Below the pieces are notes generated by a model that worked only from the letters and a program-made list of their open reading frames with translations, ran no database searches and was not told the DNA's origin. A program made the translations under genes and the position numbers. Shown in pieces: positions 9,874 to 22,481 of a stretch of DNA of 63,245 bases; the stretch's first letter is position 1; every line of letters starts with the position of its first letter. Source of the DNA: Paulinella micropora (taxonomy: Eukaryota > Cercozoa > Imbricatea > Euglyphida); NCBI GenBank assembly GCA_009731375.1, contig BJOX01000311.1:73498-136742 (forward strand). The letters run 5' to 3'.

Positions 9874-10829
9874 ATGGAAAGAATGTCTCATTACATGGGC
9901 GTAAAGATAGTAGGAGCAGGATGGCGGGAGAGGATTATGAAGTGTGAGTACTGCTTAAGGAATAAATTAAGAAAGCACCACACTTTCACCGGAACCATCA
10001 TGTCGTATAACGCCATCCCGGGGTTCATATTTCTATGGACACTCAGGGATGGTGGAATACTACATCATGGGATGGTAAACGGTACAAATTCACGGTCAAG
10101 TGCCTCGGTTCTAATTTCGAGCTCGACTATTATATGCGGCATAAGAATGAATTCTTCCCGTGTTTCCTTAAAGCAGTCACGTACTTTGAAAGGCACACAA
10201 ACAAGAAAGTCAAATTTATTACTTGTGACCAGGAATATGGTCGTTACGCATCCTTTCAGGAGTGGATTGACACAAACCAACCTATTTTAATTGAGGCTCC
10301 CACAGCAGAGAAACAGGCAGTCTCGAAGATAGAGAGGTCGCATCAAACCAATGGGGGTCCCGCACGAGCCATGCTTAGCGATGCGGACCTCCCTCCGTCT
10401 TTCTGGACGGAAATGGAGAAAAATGCCACGTACATCAACAATCTGCTCCCGATAGCAAAAGGACCCTTCAAGGACAAGTCCCCCTACGAAGTTATTCACT
10501 GTCGGAAACCTTATCTACATCATCTTCGCCCCAGTGGCACGGGTTGCGATGCCGTGATGAAGATAAAGGCCCGACGAGGTAAAGGCGAGAGGGGAAAGAA
10601 AGTCATCTTCTTAGGATACGAACGTAATACCGGGTTTTATCGGGTTTATGATCAGATTGCATGGGTAATACACGGTAATGTCCGGAATGTTATGTTTGAT
10701 GTCTGGAAACTGGGAAAAACAAGAGGCATCCAAAAGCCTCGAGGGAACAGCAGACGGGGATACGTTTTCGGTCGAGTGGGAATCGGCCACACCCCCTGCT
10801 GTTCCACCCATGTCCGAGAAGAAAGTTAG
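9874..10829 (+). pseudogene. copia-1 integrase (zinc site plus DDE core), frameshifted
   Basis: The first part (9874 to about 10030) supplies a CEYCLRNK zinc-site remnant. After a frame change near 10030 the retroviral-type integrase core follows: first acid in MDTQGWW, second in ITCDQEYGRYASFQEW, third in KIERSHQTNGG, so the DDE triad is present. The segment LPPSFWTEMEKNATYINNL and the block with DKSPYEVIHCRKP are typical of copia integrases after the core. The frame change between zinc site and core would prevent a full-length product. Confidence 0.75.
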
Positions 10830-11063
10830 CTTTAGAGCGTCAGAAACTACACATAGCGAAGATACTCAAAATGCCCCCACTGCACTTTTAGCACCCGGAT
10901 AGAACTGAATAGCGGAAATGACTCGGAAATCTCTGGGAGCGACAGTAACGGAGAAAACATCGCTCCCCAGCGTCATGATTTCAGTAAGCTTCCCCCGCTT
11001 ATCCCTCCTACACCCTCTTCCAAGAGTGTAGGGAGTATAGGTCAGGGGGAGAGTGCTAAGGTA

Positions 11064-12809
11064 GTGGGGAAAAGGGGGAGGAAATCCAAACTTAAACTCG
11101 TATTGTCCGGGAAGGTCATTCAGATTCCAGCACGGGAATTCGGTGAAGAGTGGGCTAAAACCACGTATGGGGATATGTGGGATACCACCATGCGGAAGGG
11201 AGTTACCCTAGAACCGTCTGCCCCCGTAGTCAGGAAAAGCAAACGATTCCCTGCCCATAACGTTAAGTTTGACGACGGAGTGACGGAGAAAATAATAGAA
11301 TCTGAGATATTGAAGTATGAGGTTTCAGGGGAGTAGCGATACCCCAAGCCCTTGTATCAGATTCTCAGCAGGCTACTATGAAACCGGCACGCCCAGACCC
11401 CAATGTTACGAGCGAGTTCGGTCATGCCGAGGGGGAGAGAGTTAAGATAGCCGCTGAAAAGAACAAGCATCCCCCGGGTTGGAGATCTCACGAACGAGGA
11501 AACATTTCCCTTGAAAACGTCATCCCCGGGAAAACCAGAAGCAAACATATCTCGGTCTGCGCTAGAGAAGAGAGAATAGATTATTGCCTGGTAACGGAAC
11601 AAGTTCCGGAATTCCCCGTGGTGCAAAAACCGAAAGATAGAAGGCAGGCGAGGGAGACAGAAGTCAAGCAGCAAGAGGAGCTCAAAGCTTTTGAATGGAA
11701 GAAAGAGAGTGAAGCGATAAGATCGGGTACTCCTATCATCCCTCTGAAATGGATAGACACTGTCAAACAGCAAGGTACGACCGATGAATACCATAAAGCT
11801 AGGATCACTTTGAGAGGAGACCTCCTGAAAGCGGGGTTACAGTACGACCCTAAACGTACATATTCCCCCACCGCACATCATCGTACTATCCTCCTCATCA
11901 TTGTTTTGGAATTGATCTTTGGCTCATTGACTTTACCACAGCTTATTTGCACGCTAAGATGCCTTACGATATCTATGTCAAACCACTTCCGGGTTTCGAA
12001 AGGGAAGGCTACCTATGGCTCCTTAAGAAAGCTCTATACGGCCACCCGGAAGCTGGAAGACTATGGTATGATCTGATGTCGAAGGAGATGGTAGAAAAGC
12101 AGGCTTTTATCAGTTCTCTTTAGACAGAGCTTCTTTCATTAAGCATGGGAGCAATCCCCTAACTACCCAGCTCCTCTGCTTCCACGTTGACGATGGGCTT
12201 CATGCGGCAACAGAAGCTAGTCACGTAGGGTTGGTAGATAGCTTAAAGAAGCACGGGTTCAGATGTAAGAACTTAGGGAAGGCGACGGAGTTTAAGAACA
12301 TGCAGATAGTACAGTCTGAGAAAGGGATTTTATTGCACCAACGGAAGTATGAGCTTCTCATCCTAGGTGAGCTAGACTATATGAAAGAGGTGCATGCCAA
12401 AACCCCTTTCACTTCAGAGAACCCCGCACCCCTGAAAGTAGGTCACCGTCTCTTCAAGTACGATTTTAGATGTCTCATATTCTTAGCTGTTCATACCCGC
12501 CCTCTGCTCATATGCCCCCTAAGCATAGCTGCCAAACCCCAAGTACCATCCCCTGATATATCTTATGCCATGGTCCATAGGATGTTCCTGTGGTTGTTGA
12601 CAACTAGAGCCCTGTTTTTCAAACGGGGTGATGAACGGTTAGTTAAGATGCTATCCGAAGGGTTTCGCATCCCTAGGCTCCCCAAATCATGGAGACCAGC
12701 TAGCGGTCCATCTGCCGCAGAAAATGCATTGGGCCTTTACGCGTGCACGTCTATGGACATCAACGATTTCTGTGTCCCCGTGATAGCTTATAGAGAAGCT
12801 AGTCAATGA
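11064..12809 (+). pseudogene. copia-1 linker and reverse transcriptase, several frameshifts
   Basis: 11064-11336 is the basic linker between integrase and RT. 11378-12076 contains the start of an RVT_2-type reverse transcriptase (IPLKWIDTVKQQG; KARITLRGDLLKAGLQYDP). The frame is lost from about 11900. Pieces in other frames include the ALYGHPEAGR-type motif near 12030-12060 and a DDG remnant near 12185. 12231-12809 holds the C-terminal thumb-like part. The YxDD-equivalent site survives only as fragments, so the enzyme is inactive. Confidence 0.7.
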
Positions 12810-13288
12810 ACACCCACTCGTCGGGTACGTTGACTCAGACTTCGCCGGGGAGAAAGTCACGCGCAAGTCCCGTTCCGGATATATCTTTCTCTTCAATGGA
12901 TCACCCATTGCTTGGTTCTCCAAACTTCAGACCGTCATAGCCCAGTCAACTCTCGAATCAGAGACCGTATCGGCCAACGAAGCGGTCAGGGAGCTATTGC
13001 CCTGAGACAGACCCTCCGTGATATCGGATTGCCCCCAAAAGGTTTTACCCCCTTATTTGAAGATAATGAGGGTACCATATCCTATTGGAAAGAGGATTGG
13101 GGGAATCACAGACCAGACATATCGACGTAAGATACCACTTACTCGAAAAGTTGGTCAAAAGGGGAGTTGTAAAGCTATTCCGGGTACCAACGGAGGATAA
13201 TATCGCAGATATATTTATCAAGATCAATTTCACGTGCGAAAAGTTCAATGACTTGGCGGATCAGATCTCGGTGAAGTTGGTAAAGTAA
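12798..13288 (+). pseudogene. copia-1 RNase H, frameshifted
   Basis: The RNase H signature is readable in pieces: YVDSDFAGEK (first Asp), AQSTLESETVSANEA (Glu), FEDNEGTISY (Asp) and the late NIADIF block, the copia counterpart of NLADVFTK. At least two one-base slips interrupt it (near 12960 and 13100). It ends just upstream of the polypurine tract at 13429. Confidence 0.7.
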
Positions 13289-13428
13289 TTTCTCGTTAAT
13301 TTATTAATAAGTTCGGAAAGGAATTCAAGCTATGAGCACCGGATATATATTACGTGGTGTGAAGTATATTATATTCATTTTCATTGCGCTTTATATTAAG
13401 TTTTGTAATTTTCCGTATATTTTATATT

Positions 13429-13437
13429 GAGGGGGAG
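13429..13437 (+). other. Polypurine tract of copia-1
   Basis: GAGGGGGAG directly before TGATTTAGG. A purine run abutting a TG dinucleotide is the plus-strand primer site of LTR retrotransposons and defines the likely 3' LTR start at 13438. Confidence 0.6.
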
Positions 13438-14361
13438 TGATTTAGGTGAATTGAGCGACGCCAGACAATGCGGTTCACGCGATGCTTTATGAACGCGCAT
13501 AAGCCCAGACTTTCACCTGTGCTCCCCCCCTGTTCTCGTTATTCACTAATAGCAATAGAATTACTCTCGGTCGGAACAGGGGCAGGAAAAGATCATTTGC
13601 GGTGTCGCAATACCAGAGGTGATCGGAAGGCCCCAATGCTGAGTAAGTGCGTGTTCCCGGGCTGGCGCCAAGTCCCGGAACCTGCACTGCGCCCCATGAG
13701 TTATTATCATAAACCGTTAGTATAATTTTTGCATAATATTTGTATTTGCGATTATACATATATATTTAAGAGGCCAAATTGGAAATCTGGTTGTGGTTGG
13801 GTCGAAGGGTGATTCATCGCTCCTCGTGAGTCGATAGACCTGGGTCCCTCCCTTTAGAGAGTCACAGACCCACCAATAATTTTTTTAGATTTTATACCCC
13901 CTTACGGGAAGCGCTTGAAAATTTTATTTTTATATTACTTTCGTTGTTAAGATAGTTATAGATTGTACATATATATTATCATCAGAATATTACATATTTA
14001 TGTGATCACTTCTTTGGAGGTCATTACTATATCTATGTACTTTCGTATTGTCTGTATATATGTCTATTACATTGTCACTTTTACTCATACGTGAGGTAGG
14101 GAAAGTAGGGAAATAATCCTCGTGTGGTTGGGTAGGCCCGAGTTTACCACAGGCCCGCTTCCTTGTATGTATTCTAACTGATGCATACTCGCTGTGGATA
14201 GAAGTGTAGCCAATCCTGACATTACTTCTAGGACAGTGTGAGGGTAAGAGTATATGTTTTGAGTTTGTGTTTTCTTATGTTTCACAAAATAGTAGTAGGT
14301 GGCGTAACTTTTATAGGACCGGCAGTAACTTACATATTAATTTACTTTGTTCCAGGGGGAG

Positions 14362-15330
14362 TGTTGGAACTATAATCTTAATTAATAGTTCAGGACCGGC
14401 CGTATCAGAGTAACGGTGTCGTTAGAGCCATTACTTACGATCCGGCCAGTCAAGTTACGCGGCGTGTCCTGTTCGCGCCTTTTCTTATTAAAGTTGTAAT
14501 ACTGCTTGAAGCGTAGCGTTGCTATCATAGGTCATTATATTAACAGTAGCGGTCTAACATCAGGATGTATGTTACACCAAGTTGTAGCATCCTAATGGAT
14601 AAATCTCTCATATTAATAGCGTTGACCCGATCCTTTTATTGCGATTGTAGTAACTGTTTAAAGTTATGGATTATTTTAATGGAAATTCCGTGAAGTTGAA
14701 TTTGGCAGTTTTCCTCGTGACTGGGAATTTATGGCTAAATAAGGGAATTCGAAATTGCACTTATGGGTTGTCGTTTATGGTATGTTTTTGCATTTGTCAC
14801 CAGGGGCCGCAGGTTACGGACGTAACGCATCGTGTCAGATGACCCGGTCATAGGGACACTCCGTTTTTAACGGTGGTTTCCCTTTGCTTGTTGTTTGGGT
14901 TCATTCCTGACTTCCCTTCTACTTTAGAAGTGGAGGTTAGTACTGAACCGTTGGTAGGATAACTACGTTCACTATTAGTAATTACTTTGTGAGTGGGAAG
15001 TAATTTATTAGTATAGTCGAATGACCGTGTAGTTCTAGTCAATAAGAGTAACGGACATAACTCTTATTTGTATTCAGGATTGGACAATAACAATTGTGTA
15101 ATAATTTCAGGATTGGACAATAACAATTGTGTAATAATTACAGTCGTGCGGACTTTATTTCAGTTTCGTTATTACCTTTGAGTTTGTCAGTTCTGCTATC
15201 TACTTGCGGATTAAAGCTGTCGATTGGCATCGTGGCTTCTAACTGAGTCTCTCAGCAAACCGGAGTGCATCCGATATCTCTTAGCACAAAGCATATCATA
15301 GCTATCTAAGTATATACATAGTAACTTTGA
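14362..15330 (+). mobile_element. LTR-like sequence of a second copia-type family
   Basis: The purine run AGGGGGAG at 14354-14361 is followed by TGTTGGAAC, a typical copia LTR opening. The block at 14396-14440 (AGTAACGGTGTCGTTAGAGC and flanks) recurs near 15910-15955. Segment 14690-15010 recurs in reverse orientation at 27740-28010. An 18-bp AGGATTGGACAATAACAA unit is repeated in tandem at about 15077-15135. The 3' end is not defined. No coding capacity. Confidence 0.55.
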
Positions 15331-15866
15331 GTGTTTTTCATCATTTGCACAAAGTATCTTTTAATACTTTTACTTATAGGCTACAAACTAGCTAATAGAA
15401 AATCAACTATTTTTTCCTTGTCGAAACATGAAAATCTAATATTTTGTAGTTTGAGAATTATTTCTTACATAGATGAATAGATAAACCGTTTTGTATGATC
15501 ATTAAACGTATTCCTCCAACTTTGTGTAAAAAATCTGTCAATGTCTGTAGAAAACAAAAACTCGAAATCACAAAACCTGTATTTTTTTAGTTTTGGGGAC
15601 ATATACATCTTAGTATTAATCAGTTTTAAGACTTTCAAGTATTGGAATCATCTTTTATAATTATAAATTAAAGCTCCACCAAAGGATTTTTTTGTTTATT
15701 TTGCCTAGAAGCTACAAAACAAAAAGTGAATTTTCACAACTTCACCAGTCTGACGTACACATACCTGTACATATTTTCCTGGACCTTTCTTCTACAAATT
15801 TTTTATTGTAATCATGTCTCCCTGACATATACTCACGATAGATACAAAAATATTGAAATAGGGATG
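15331..15866. other. AT-rich non-coding stretch
   Basis: No open frame, tandem repeat or RNA gene recognised. Confidence 0.5.
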
Positions 15867-16392
15867 TGTTGGAGCTAATAATTAATATTATTAATAATTA
15901 GTTAACCGGCCGGCCGTATTGGAGTAACGGTGTCGTTAGAGCCATTACTTAGATCAGGCCAGTCATGTTACTCTGCGCTCTGCGCTTTGCGCGCTTTCTG
16001 TTTTCAGTTAATGTTCTGTTACTGCAAACTGCGTTTGGTGAGAGTTCCAGATTAATATATTTAATACAATTAATATATTAGTCTAACAGGTTATCGAGCC
16101 TTGTAGTGCGAACTCCGTGTAAAGAACTTTAATCATATATACACAGATTTGGTGGGCGTGGATCAGGCAGCCACCAAAAGAGTGTTGCAGGTGGACTTGC
16201 GCCAGGCAGTCACCCCCATCAGTGAGCGTGCAATAGGCAGCCACTGTGAACTGTTCTGTGGTTTGATTAGGTACAAAATAGGTACTAGTACACCACAATC
16301 TTGCATTTATCATTTTACCTCTCTTTCTATCCTAAATAGAATTCATCTGATAGTCGAGTTCTTCTACTATCTTCCTCCCTTTGACAGTCAAT
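15867..16392 (+). mobile_element. 5' LTR and leader of copia-3
   Basis: Starts TGTTGGAGC and shares the CCGGCCGTAT... AGTAACGGTGTCGTTAGAGC block with the LTR at 14362, but diverges after about 100 bp. It therefore belongs to a related but distinct LTR subfamily. It lies directly upstream of a gag start at 16393. The LTR/primer-site border was not resolved. Confidence 0.5.
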
Positions 16393-17640
16393 ATGGCATA
16401 CAGTTCCACATTTGACTTAGCGAAACTAAAACTGGACCCCCCAAAGTTCTATGATGATAAACCAGACTGGGATTTGTTTTACCATACTCTGATTTCGATT
16501 ATTGGTGTAACAAATCCACAAGTCTTGACTATCATCCCAGGCATGGAGGATCAACCGTTTACCAAGAACCTAAGATTACCTAACGTCCTTGTCATTCCTG
16601 ACTCTCCTATTGATATTGAGGAAACATTACATTCCCCACGGGGCGAAGCGGGAGATCAAAGTAAAGTCAAGGAGGAAACAGAGGAGGGTGGGTCAATTAA
16701 GGTTGAGCCTACTGCAGAACGAAAGAAAACTGCTAGACCGGAACTCATAATACCTACTGAGCTGAAAAGCGAAGTAACACTTGTGACTACAGGAAGCAGA
16801 CCTAACCTTCCGTACTCTTCTCAACCTCAGGGATCTGCAAAGTATTATGATGATATCGAAAAGCAAAGGTATGATTCCCTAAACATAATCCTATTTGCCT
16901 ATCTGCTCCAATTTTGCTCTCATGATCGTAAAGTCATAATGATCATGAAGCAAGGTGGAACAGATGAGGTTGCTTGCCTCACAGCTTTGCAGAAGCATTA
17001 CGGGGGCCTCGAGCTTATCAAGTTTCAAGATAATCAACAAACTATCTATTACTCCTATCCTAAAAAGGTTAAAGGAAGTAAGTACACTGCTTGCTACATA
17101 CATTACGATAACTGATAAGCAGATAATGAAAGCACCAATCCCTGTCCCCATGAAAGCTTACATGACATCGATCATGAATCAATTAAAATATTTAACACAT
17201 TTCAAGATTACTGGGAGAATCACTGGTAAGTTTTGCTTCCTCATCAACGACCCCCTTGGGACCAATTCTTCTAGGTTATGGAGCAAATCGCACAAGGGAG
17301 TGTGTCAATGACTAAAATGCAAAAGTTGTAAAATACAGGATCAGGAAAATCACAAACTAAACACTCTTAAAAACTCACTAAATCACTTGGACATATTTGA
17401 TATTTTGGTCTGTAGTCCCTAGGAAGTTCCCAAAAGACAACTGGCTAGCATGGAACATAATCAAAATGTTAAATAAAGAAAAGTGTGGTGCTTGTAATGC
17501 AGCTTTAAAATCTAAGTCTTGCAAGAGGGCCGTATGCAAAACCTGCTGTTTGTTAGAGTATAAAAGTACTAATCCAGATATAGAGCTAGCTAAAAACAGC
17601 TGTGCAACACACAAGCAAAAGAAAGAATGACAGAAAAATG
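16393..17640 (+). pseudogene. copia-3 Gag, frameshifted
   Basis: ATG at 16393 opens a frame to 17115. A Gag N-terminal core (LDPPKFYDDKPDWDLFYHTL) is followed by an acidic linker, then a second helical block (DEVACLTALQKHYGGLELIKF). After a slip near 17070 the frame with ATYITITDKQIMKAPIPV continues to about 17200. 17397-17630 encodes a Cys-rich segment (CGACNAALKSKSC, CKTCC) resembling a damaged zinc knuckle. Confidence 0.55.
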
Positions 17641-17685
17641 TAGGTGAAAGGAAAATAAGTAGTAAGAAGAAAGATAAAAGAATCG

Positions 17686-17889
17686 TTGCATCTCAACAAG
17701 CTGCATTGTTTTTATCTGTCTGACAATGACTTGTGTGTAAATGTAGGCATCATCCCCCTGATAGCAGGTAAAAAGTACATTTTCCTGGTGACAGGTGCAT
17801 CAGCTTGTTTTTTAGTATTATTTGTCCTGATTGGACCTGATGTTATTTTATTCATGGTCTGTTGCAGTTTTCCTTTTTGGCTTCACTGA
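17686..17889 (+). pseudogene. copia-3 protease remnant
   Basis: YIFLVTGASACFLV resembles the retropepsin active-site segment DTGAS, but the catalytic Asp codon is missing, as if three bases were deleted. It follows Gag and is followed by no integrase before the gap at 18386, so the element is truncated. Confidence 0.5.
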
Positions 17890-19080
17890 GCTAATATAAC
17901 GAGACATCATTCTCATCTTTTGAGGATTGTGTTTGGTTGTATTACAGACTTTTTACGAGCTATCGTTGGGTGCATTACATAAAAAACATAATTGTGAGAA
18001 TCAGAATGTAAGATCTGATGTTCCTGCTAGTTTTTGTTTTGTTACCTGCCACGATGTTTTGAAATTATTTTGAAAAATATACATAGAATAGCTAGGACTA
18101 TAACTACAGGTACTGCTTAAATATATTAATAATAATTAATTATAATATTATTAAACTAATTATAACTTATGAATATTATGATTCATATTAAATTCATTAA
18201 TATTGTTATTAATATAATATTATTATTAACTTAATACTAATAATATGTATACTGTGTATATATTGTAATAGTACGGTAGTATGTCTAGTATCTAAATACA
18301 GGTATCGGTACCACCGACCGGAATGTAGGAAACTTAAGCGTAAGACTATAGCTAGTAAGATTGAGCGGAGGGGGGGGGGGGGGGGNNNNNNNNNNGTAAG
18401 GCGGGGAGGGGGGGGGGGGGGGGGGGGGGAGGGTGCAACGTGGTTGGGAGTAGTATTTTTCTAGTTTTTTTACTAGTACTATATCAATTGAGTCTAGGGT
18501 AAAAAAGTGCCAGCTGGCACTTTTCGCACGATGCTACTGTATGATTCTAGTGATTTCGGAAAGTTGCCTGACCTAGTGTGAATTTTGCAAAATCCTTGCC
18601 ATCCCTGTGAATTAGGCAAAACATCCTGACCCCTGTCAAAGTTGACATCCTGTCAAAAGTGTCTTAAAAATAATTTATGATGATTCAGGTAAATTTTGTG
18701 AAAGGGTTGCGTTCAGGCAAATTGCTGAAATCTCTTGATTGCCTTACAGACACAAACTTTCCTCTTGCATGCGCAACATATAGATGCACCCATACACATA
18801 CGTCAGACTGTACGTACGAGTACGTATCAAGCATACATGCACATACATACCACGTACTACCAACACAACTATGGTACAAAATACATACGTGTATGTATAA
18901 CTTATGTATGCAGCATGATTAACGCATTCCTGCATGTATATGCAATTTGCTTGCTAGGAACACGATTATCCGAGGGCTAGTAACTGACATTCAGATTCTT
19001 TTCCCACCATATCAGTTCATATCCTAACTCAACATCGTTCAGGAAACATTTGACAAAATTTGGGAAGAAAAAATGTGTGT
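17890..19080. other. AT-rich non-coding region with poly-G scaffold gap
   Basis: 18120-18260 is a stretch of ATTAAT-type simple sequence. G runs at 18370-18385 and 18402-18429 flank Ns at 18386-18395, an unresolved homopolymer. No gene recognised. Confidence 0.6.
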
Positions 19081-19095
19081 GTGTGTTTTGGGGGG

Positions 19096-19278
19096 GGGGG
19101 GAGAGAAGAAGAGAAGAAGAAGAAGAAGAAGGAGAGAAGGAGGAGGAGGAGGAGGAGGAGAAGAAGAAGAAGAAGAATAAGAAGAAAGAGAAGAAGAAAT
19201 AGGTAGTAGTTGTGGTAGTAGTAGTAGTAGCAGCAGCAGTAGTAGCAGTGGTAGTAGTGGTAGTAGTAGTAGTAGTAA

Positions 19279-19323
<45 letters not shown>

Positions 19324-19493
19324 AAGAAGAAGAAGAAGAAGAAGAAGAAGAAGAAGAAATAGTAGTGACAGTAGTAGTAGTAGTAGCAGTAGTAGTAGTA
19401 GTAGTAGAAGAAGAAGAAATAGTAGTAGTAGTAGTAGTAGCAGTAGTAACAGTAGTAGCACTAGTGGTAGTAGTAGTAGTAGTAGAAGTAGTA

Positions 19494-19557
<64 letters not shown>

Positions 19558-19559
19558 AA

Positions 19560-19606
<47 letters not shown>

Positions 19607-19614
19607 AGAATACT
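19096..19614. repeat. Long compound triplet microsatellite (GAA/GGA and GTA blocks)
   Basis: GAA/GGA units (19096-19200) give way to GTA/GCA units with embedded GAA blocks (19330-19358, 19405-19420, 19555-19610). Long Leu- or Val-encoding open frames across it are artefacts of the triplet period, not genes. Confidence 0.95.
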
Positions 19615-20405
19615 TTTAACATCCGTCTTGCGATAAATAGTCAGGTGATAGAGCAATGCCAACTAGCAAAGCTTCTTGGCTAGTCCTACACCGTAACCTT
19701 AAACCACCAACAAGTCCACAACGTTATTACCAAAATCTATCCTATGGTTCAAATCTTAGCCTATGCTAATAATCTCCCCTACCCATACCCTGCGACAACT
19801 ATATTACTTCCGTGTCTACCCACGCCTAATAACCCACGCCTACTATATAATATAAGTATATGTGGCACACATGATAAAAACAAAGAAAATACACATGCAC
19901 TCGTCAATATCCATAAGCACATCATACGCCTATTACTGCAAGCAGCCCCGCGCTCCCATACTGTCCCTCTACTACATAAGCGAAACTCCTAGACATCTAT
20001 AACCTATACATATACAGGGTATGCATCGAAACGCACCCATACATACACTCAACAAAAACAAAGCATCAACCAATGCATGATAATAAATACACCGCGCATA
20101 ATCACCACAATCGGTACGAAAAGAGAACTACATATATAGACCGAAACCACCCGCACTTCACGCAAACTAATGCTAATATCTTTAACAAATTACCCGACCA
20201 TATTTTTCATATAACCAAACGTTTCATATAACCAAACGAAGCCAATTCAAAAAAGAACTTAGCAACTTATTCATTAATAGGGCTCGTAACGCCGACTCGA
20301 AATATATTAATAACTACTACCCGAGACACTGGTCACTGCCTCGACCAGCGATTTGCTTTTGGCAAGAGCGTGTTAGCAGTTACTCCATGAGTTATAATTG
20401 TACAA
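19615..20405. other. Non-coding stretch
   Basis: Moderately AT-rich. No open frame longer than about 80 codons, and no recognisable domain or repeat. Confidence 0.5.
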
Positions 20406-20429
20406 TTATCTCTGTAAAAAAAAGAATCC

Positions 20430-20530
20430 AAGAAGAAGAAGAAGAAGGAAGAAGAAGAAAAAGAAGAAAAAGAAAAAGAAGAAGAAGAAGAGGAGGAGGA
20501 GGAGGAAGAAGGAGAAGGAGAAGGAGGAAG
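20430..20530. repeat. GAA/GGA microsatellite
   Basis: Purine-only GAA, AAAG and GGA units for about 100 bp. Confidence 0.9.
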
Positions 20531-21127
20531 ATATAAAGTTTCTATCTATCTGATGTTTGCTTCGGTCAAGGAAGTGCAGCGTATGGCCTCCGTGGTGGCA
20601 CTTCGCAACTACTTCAAATCCTACCATCTCGTCCGGGGTAACATATTGTAAGATATGTAGGAAGGACAGAGAGGCTGGTTTGGGCTTGCTGGTAAGGGTT
20701 GGCGGTCCTGGCAGTGGCGGGCGGCACTGCGCTGCGATTGCTACGGTCTGCGACTGCTGCTACCACTCACATGTATACTTCTGTTATACCTACCACTATA
20801 AATATCTGCTTGCTACCTATTTGTTGTATCTTTGTCGACTGGTTTGCATTTCGTTATGTGGCCATCCATCAGCAACAGCAGCCTAGATCGTGACAAGACT
20901 GCTGGCTTACCGTTCCTGCCTAAAGAAGGTCCTCCACAGTCGCACTTCAGGCCGCCGGCCAATCCACCTCTCACTGCCCACCGCGCTAAATGTCAGCCTC
21001 TTCGTCCAGACTACTTTACTGCTAGCTTCTGTCGCTTTGCTGGACTTGTCGCTTCATACCTCCAGCACTGTTTGTTCCCTACCAGATCCAGCCACCTCCT
21101 ATCTTTCTCCACTTTGCTTGACTGGAC

Positions 21128-21392
21128 TTGTTCTCATCATTTGTTTGGAAGGCAAGGTGGCCACCTCGGAAGGCGAGGTGGCCATCGCCAAGGCAGAGCT
21201 TCATCCTGCGCGGCCGCTTGCGAAGCTGGTTCAGCTGTGCCGATAAAATGTTGTGCGCAGGTCTGCAGTCAGTGGTGGTGCAGCCTGCCGCTGCCGGTCC
21301 CGTTCCACTGCTGCTGCCACACGCCGACCCAAACATCTCGTGCGTCTTCGATCCCGAATCCCCAGCACAGCTCGCCAAAGGGTACCTGCAGC
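21128..21392 (+). other. Possible exon(s) upstream of the histidine phosphatase gene
   Basis: Two stretches have coding-like codon use: 21150-21240 (EGEVAIAKAELHPARPLAKL) and 21264-21380 (VVVQPAAAGPVPLLLPHADP, then FDPESPAQLAKG). They sit in a region of GC-rich islands like the confirmed exons downstream, but I could not place splice sites or a family. They may belong to the same gene or to an unrelated one. Confidence 0.3.
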
Positions 21393-22383
21393 ATGCATGT
21401 GCATACTCATATTTTTCTCTCACACGCATGTGTATGTCAGAGTAGGAAGGGACATACAAGAAGTCCACCAAAAATCCCCTCACCCATCGCCACCAGACCT
21501 CAACACACCATCTCTCCGGATACTGTTTGCACGGCTTTGAAACCATGTCCACGAATCCTCTTTTATTTTATCACTGGGAGCAGACTTCACCCCAAGATTG
21601 TGGAAACATAGAAAAGTCAGCTTGCTGTCGTGAGGGCATTTCGGTAGCATAGCTTGCCCAGAAATGGTAGGGGCGCAACTAGATGCGACAGCTTGCTAGT
21701 GAAGTAGATGCTGCTAATGCTTCATGCACAAAGCTGCCGGCTCCTGTAGGGAAGAGCGTCGGGAGGCCTGGCTCTACGGGGCTGTGGTGGCTGGCAACAG
21801 CGTGTGCCGTCCCACTGGCAAATCCGGTCTGCCCCACACACTCCTTCGTGGGGCAAGCGTAACATACGGGGGGCAAAATACCAGTGAAAATATGTCATCA
21901 CATGTCTCGTGATCGTCCATGTCATCCCTATGCCTTACTGCTCAGAAAATTACAGATTTTGGGTTAGTCGATAGGAGCATGGAGCAGAAGCAGGCAGCAC
22001 CAGGAGAGCTCAGCACCAGGAGAGCTGAAGGCCTTGGTGTGTGCAGAAGACATCATCAAAGGGATGCTACTGTGCTGGCCACCACATATCGCACAAGTCA
22101 GGCAAGCCCTCTCAGTCAGATGTTTGCACTCTACATGAAAAATTAATGATAAATCGAAAGTCATGTGTCTGTCTATCAGTGTATTTAACTATGCATCCGT
22201 CTATCTGCATGTTTATATGTATGATTTTTTGTCATTTCATGATCTCACATCGTAGTTACTATTAACATCTTCCTCTTCTTATCTTTTGTTGGTGCTGATT
22301 GAAATTACATATTTTTGGATGTATATATTACGCAATGTGCATACTAATGGACGCATATCGTGGGCTTTCCATATTTACAAAAA

Positions 22384-22385
<2 letters not shown>

Positions 22386-22416
<31 letters not shown>
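22386..22416. repeat. (TG)n microsatellite in an intron
   Basis: About 15 TG units directly before the acceptor site of the candidate exon at 22440. Confidence 0.9.
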
Positions 22417-22423
<7 letters not shown>

Positions 22424-22439
22424 CTGTGTCTGTTGTCAG

Positions 22440-22481
22440 AGTGCGATCAAGGAGCACGAAGAGGCGTGCCGCTTGGTGCAG
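22440..22481 (+). CDS. Candidate upstream exon of the histidine phosphatase gene
   Basis: Flanked by TTGTCAG and GTCCTG. It reads SAIKEHEEACRLVQ in phase 0 and could join in phase 0 to the exon at 23563. Short and without homology evidence, so tentative. Confidence 0.35.

Larger units (their letters stand above)
8411..13437 (+). mobile_element. Decayed Ty1/copia-type LTR retrotransposon (copia-1), internal region
   Basis: In plus-strand order: gag-like ORF (8411), pre-integrase fragment (9202), zinc-binding site and integrase core (about 9874-10700), linker (11064), reverse transcriptase (11378-12800) and RNase H (about 12800-13288). This protease/integrase/RT/RNase H order is that of Ty1/copia. 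The coding region is broken by several frameshifts, so the copy is non-autonomous. A polypurine tract GAGGGGGAG at 13429-13437, immediately before TGATTTAGG, marks the likely start of the 3' LTR. A matching 5' LTR was not found by eye. Confidence 0.85.

Noticed and set aside
19039-19662. Long Leu-rich or Val-rich open frames over the triplet repeat
   Set aside because: They arise from the 3-bp period of the microsatellite and appear on both strands; no complex protein sequence.
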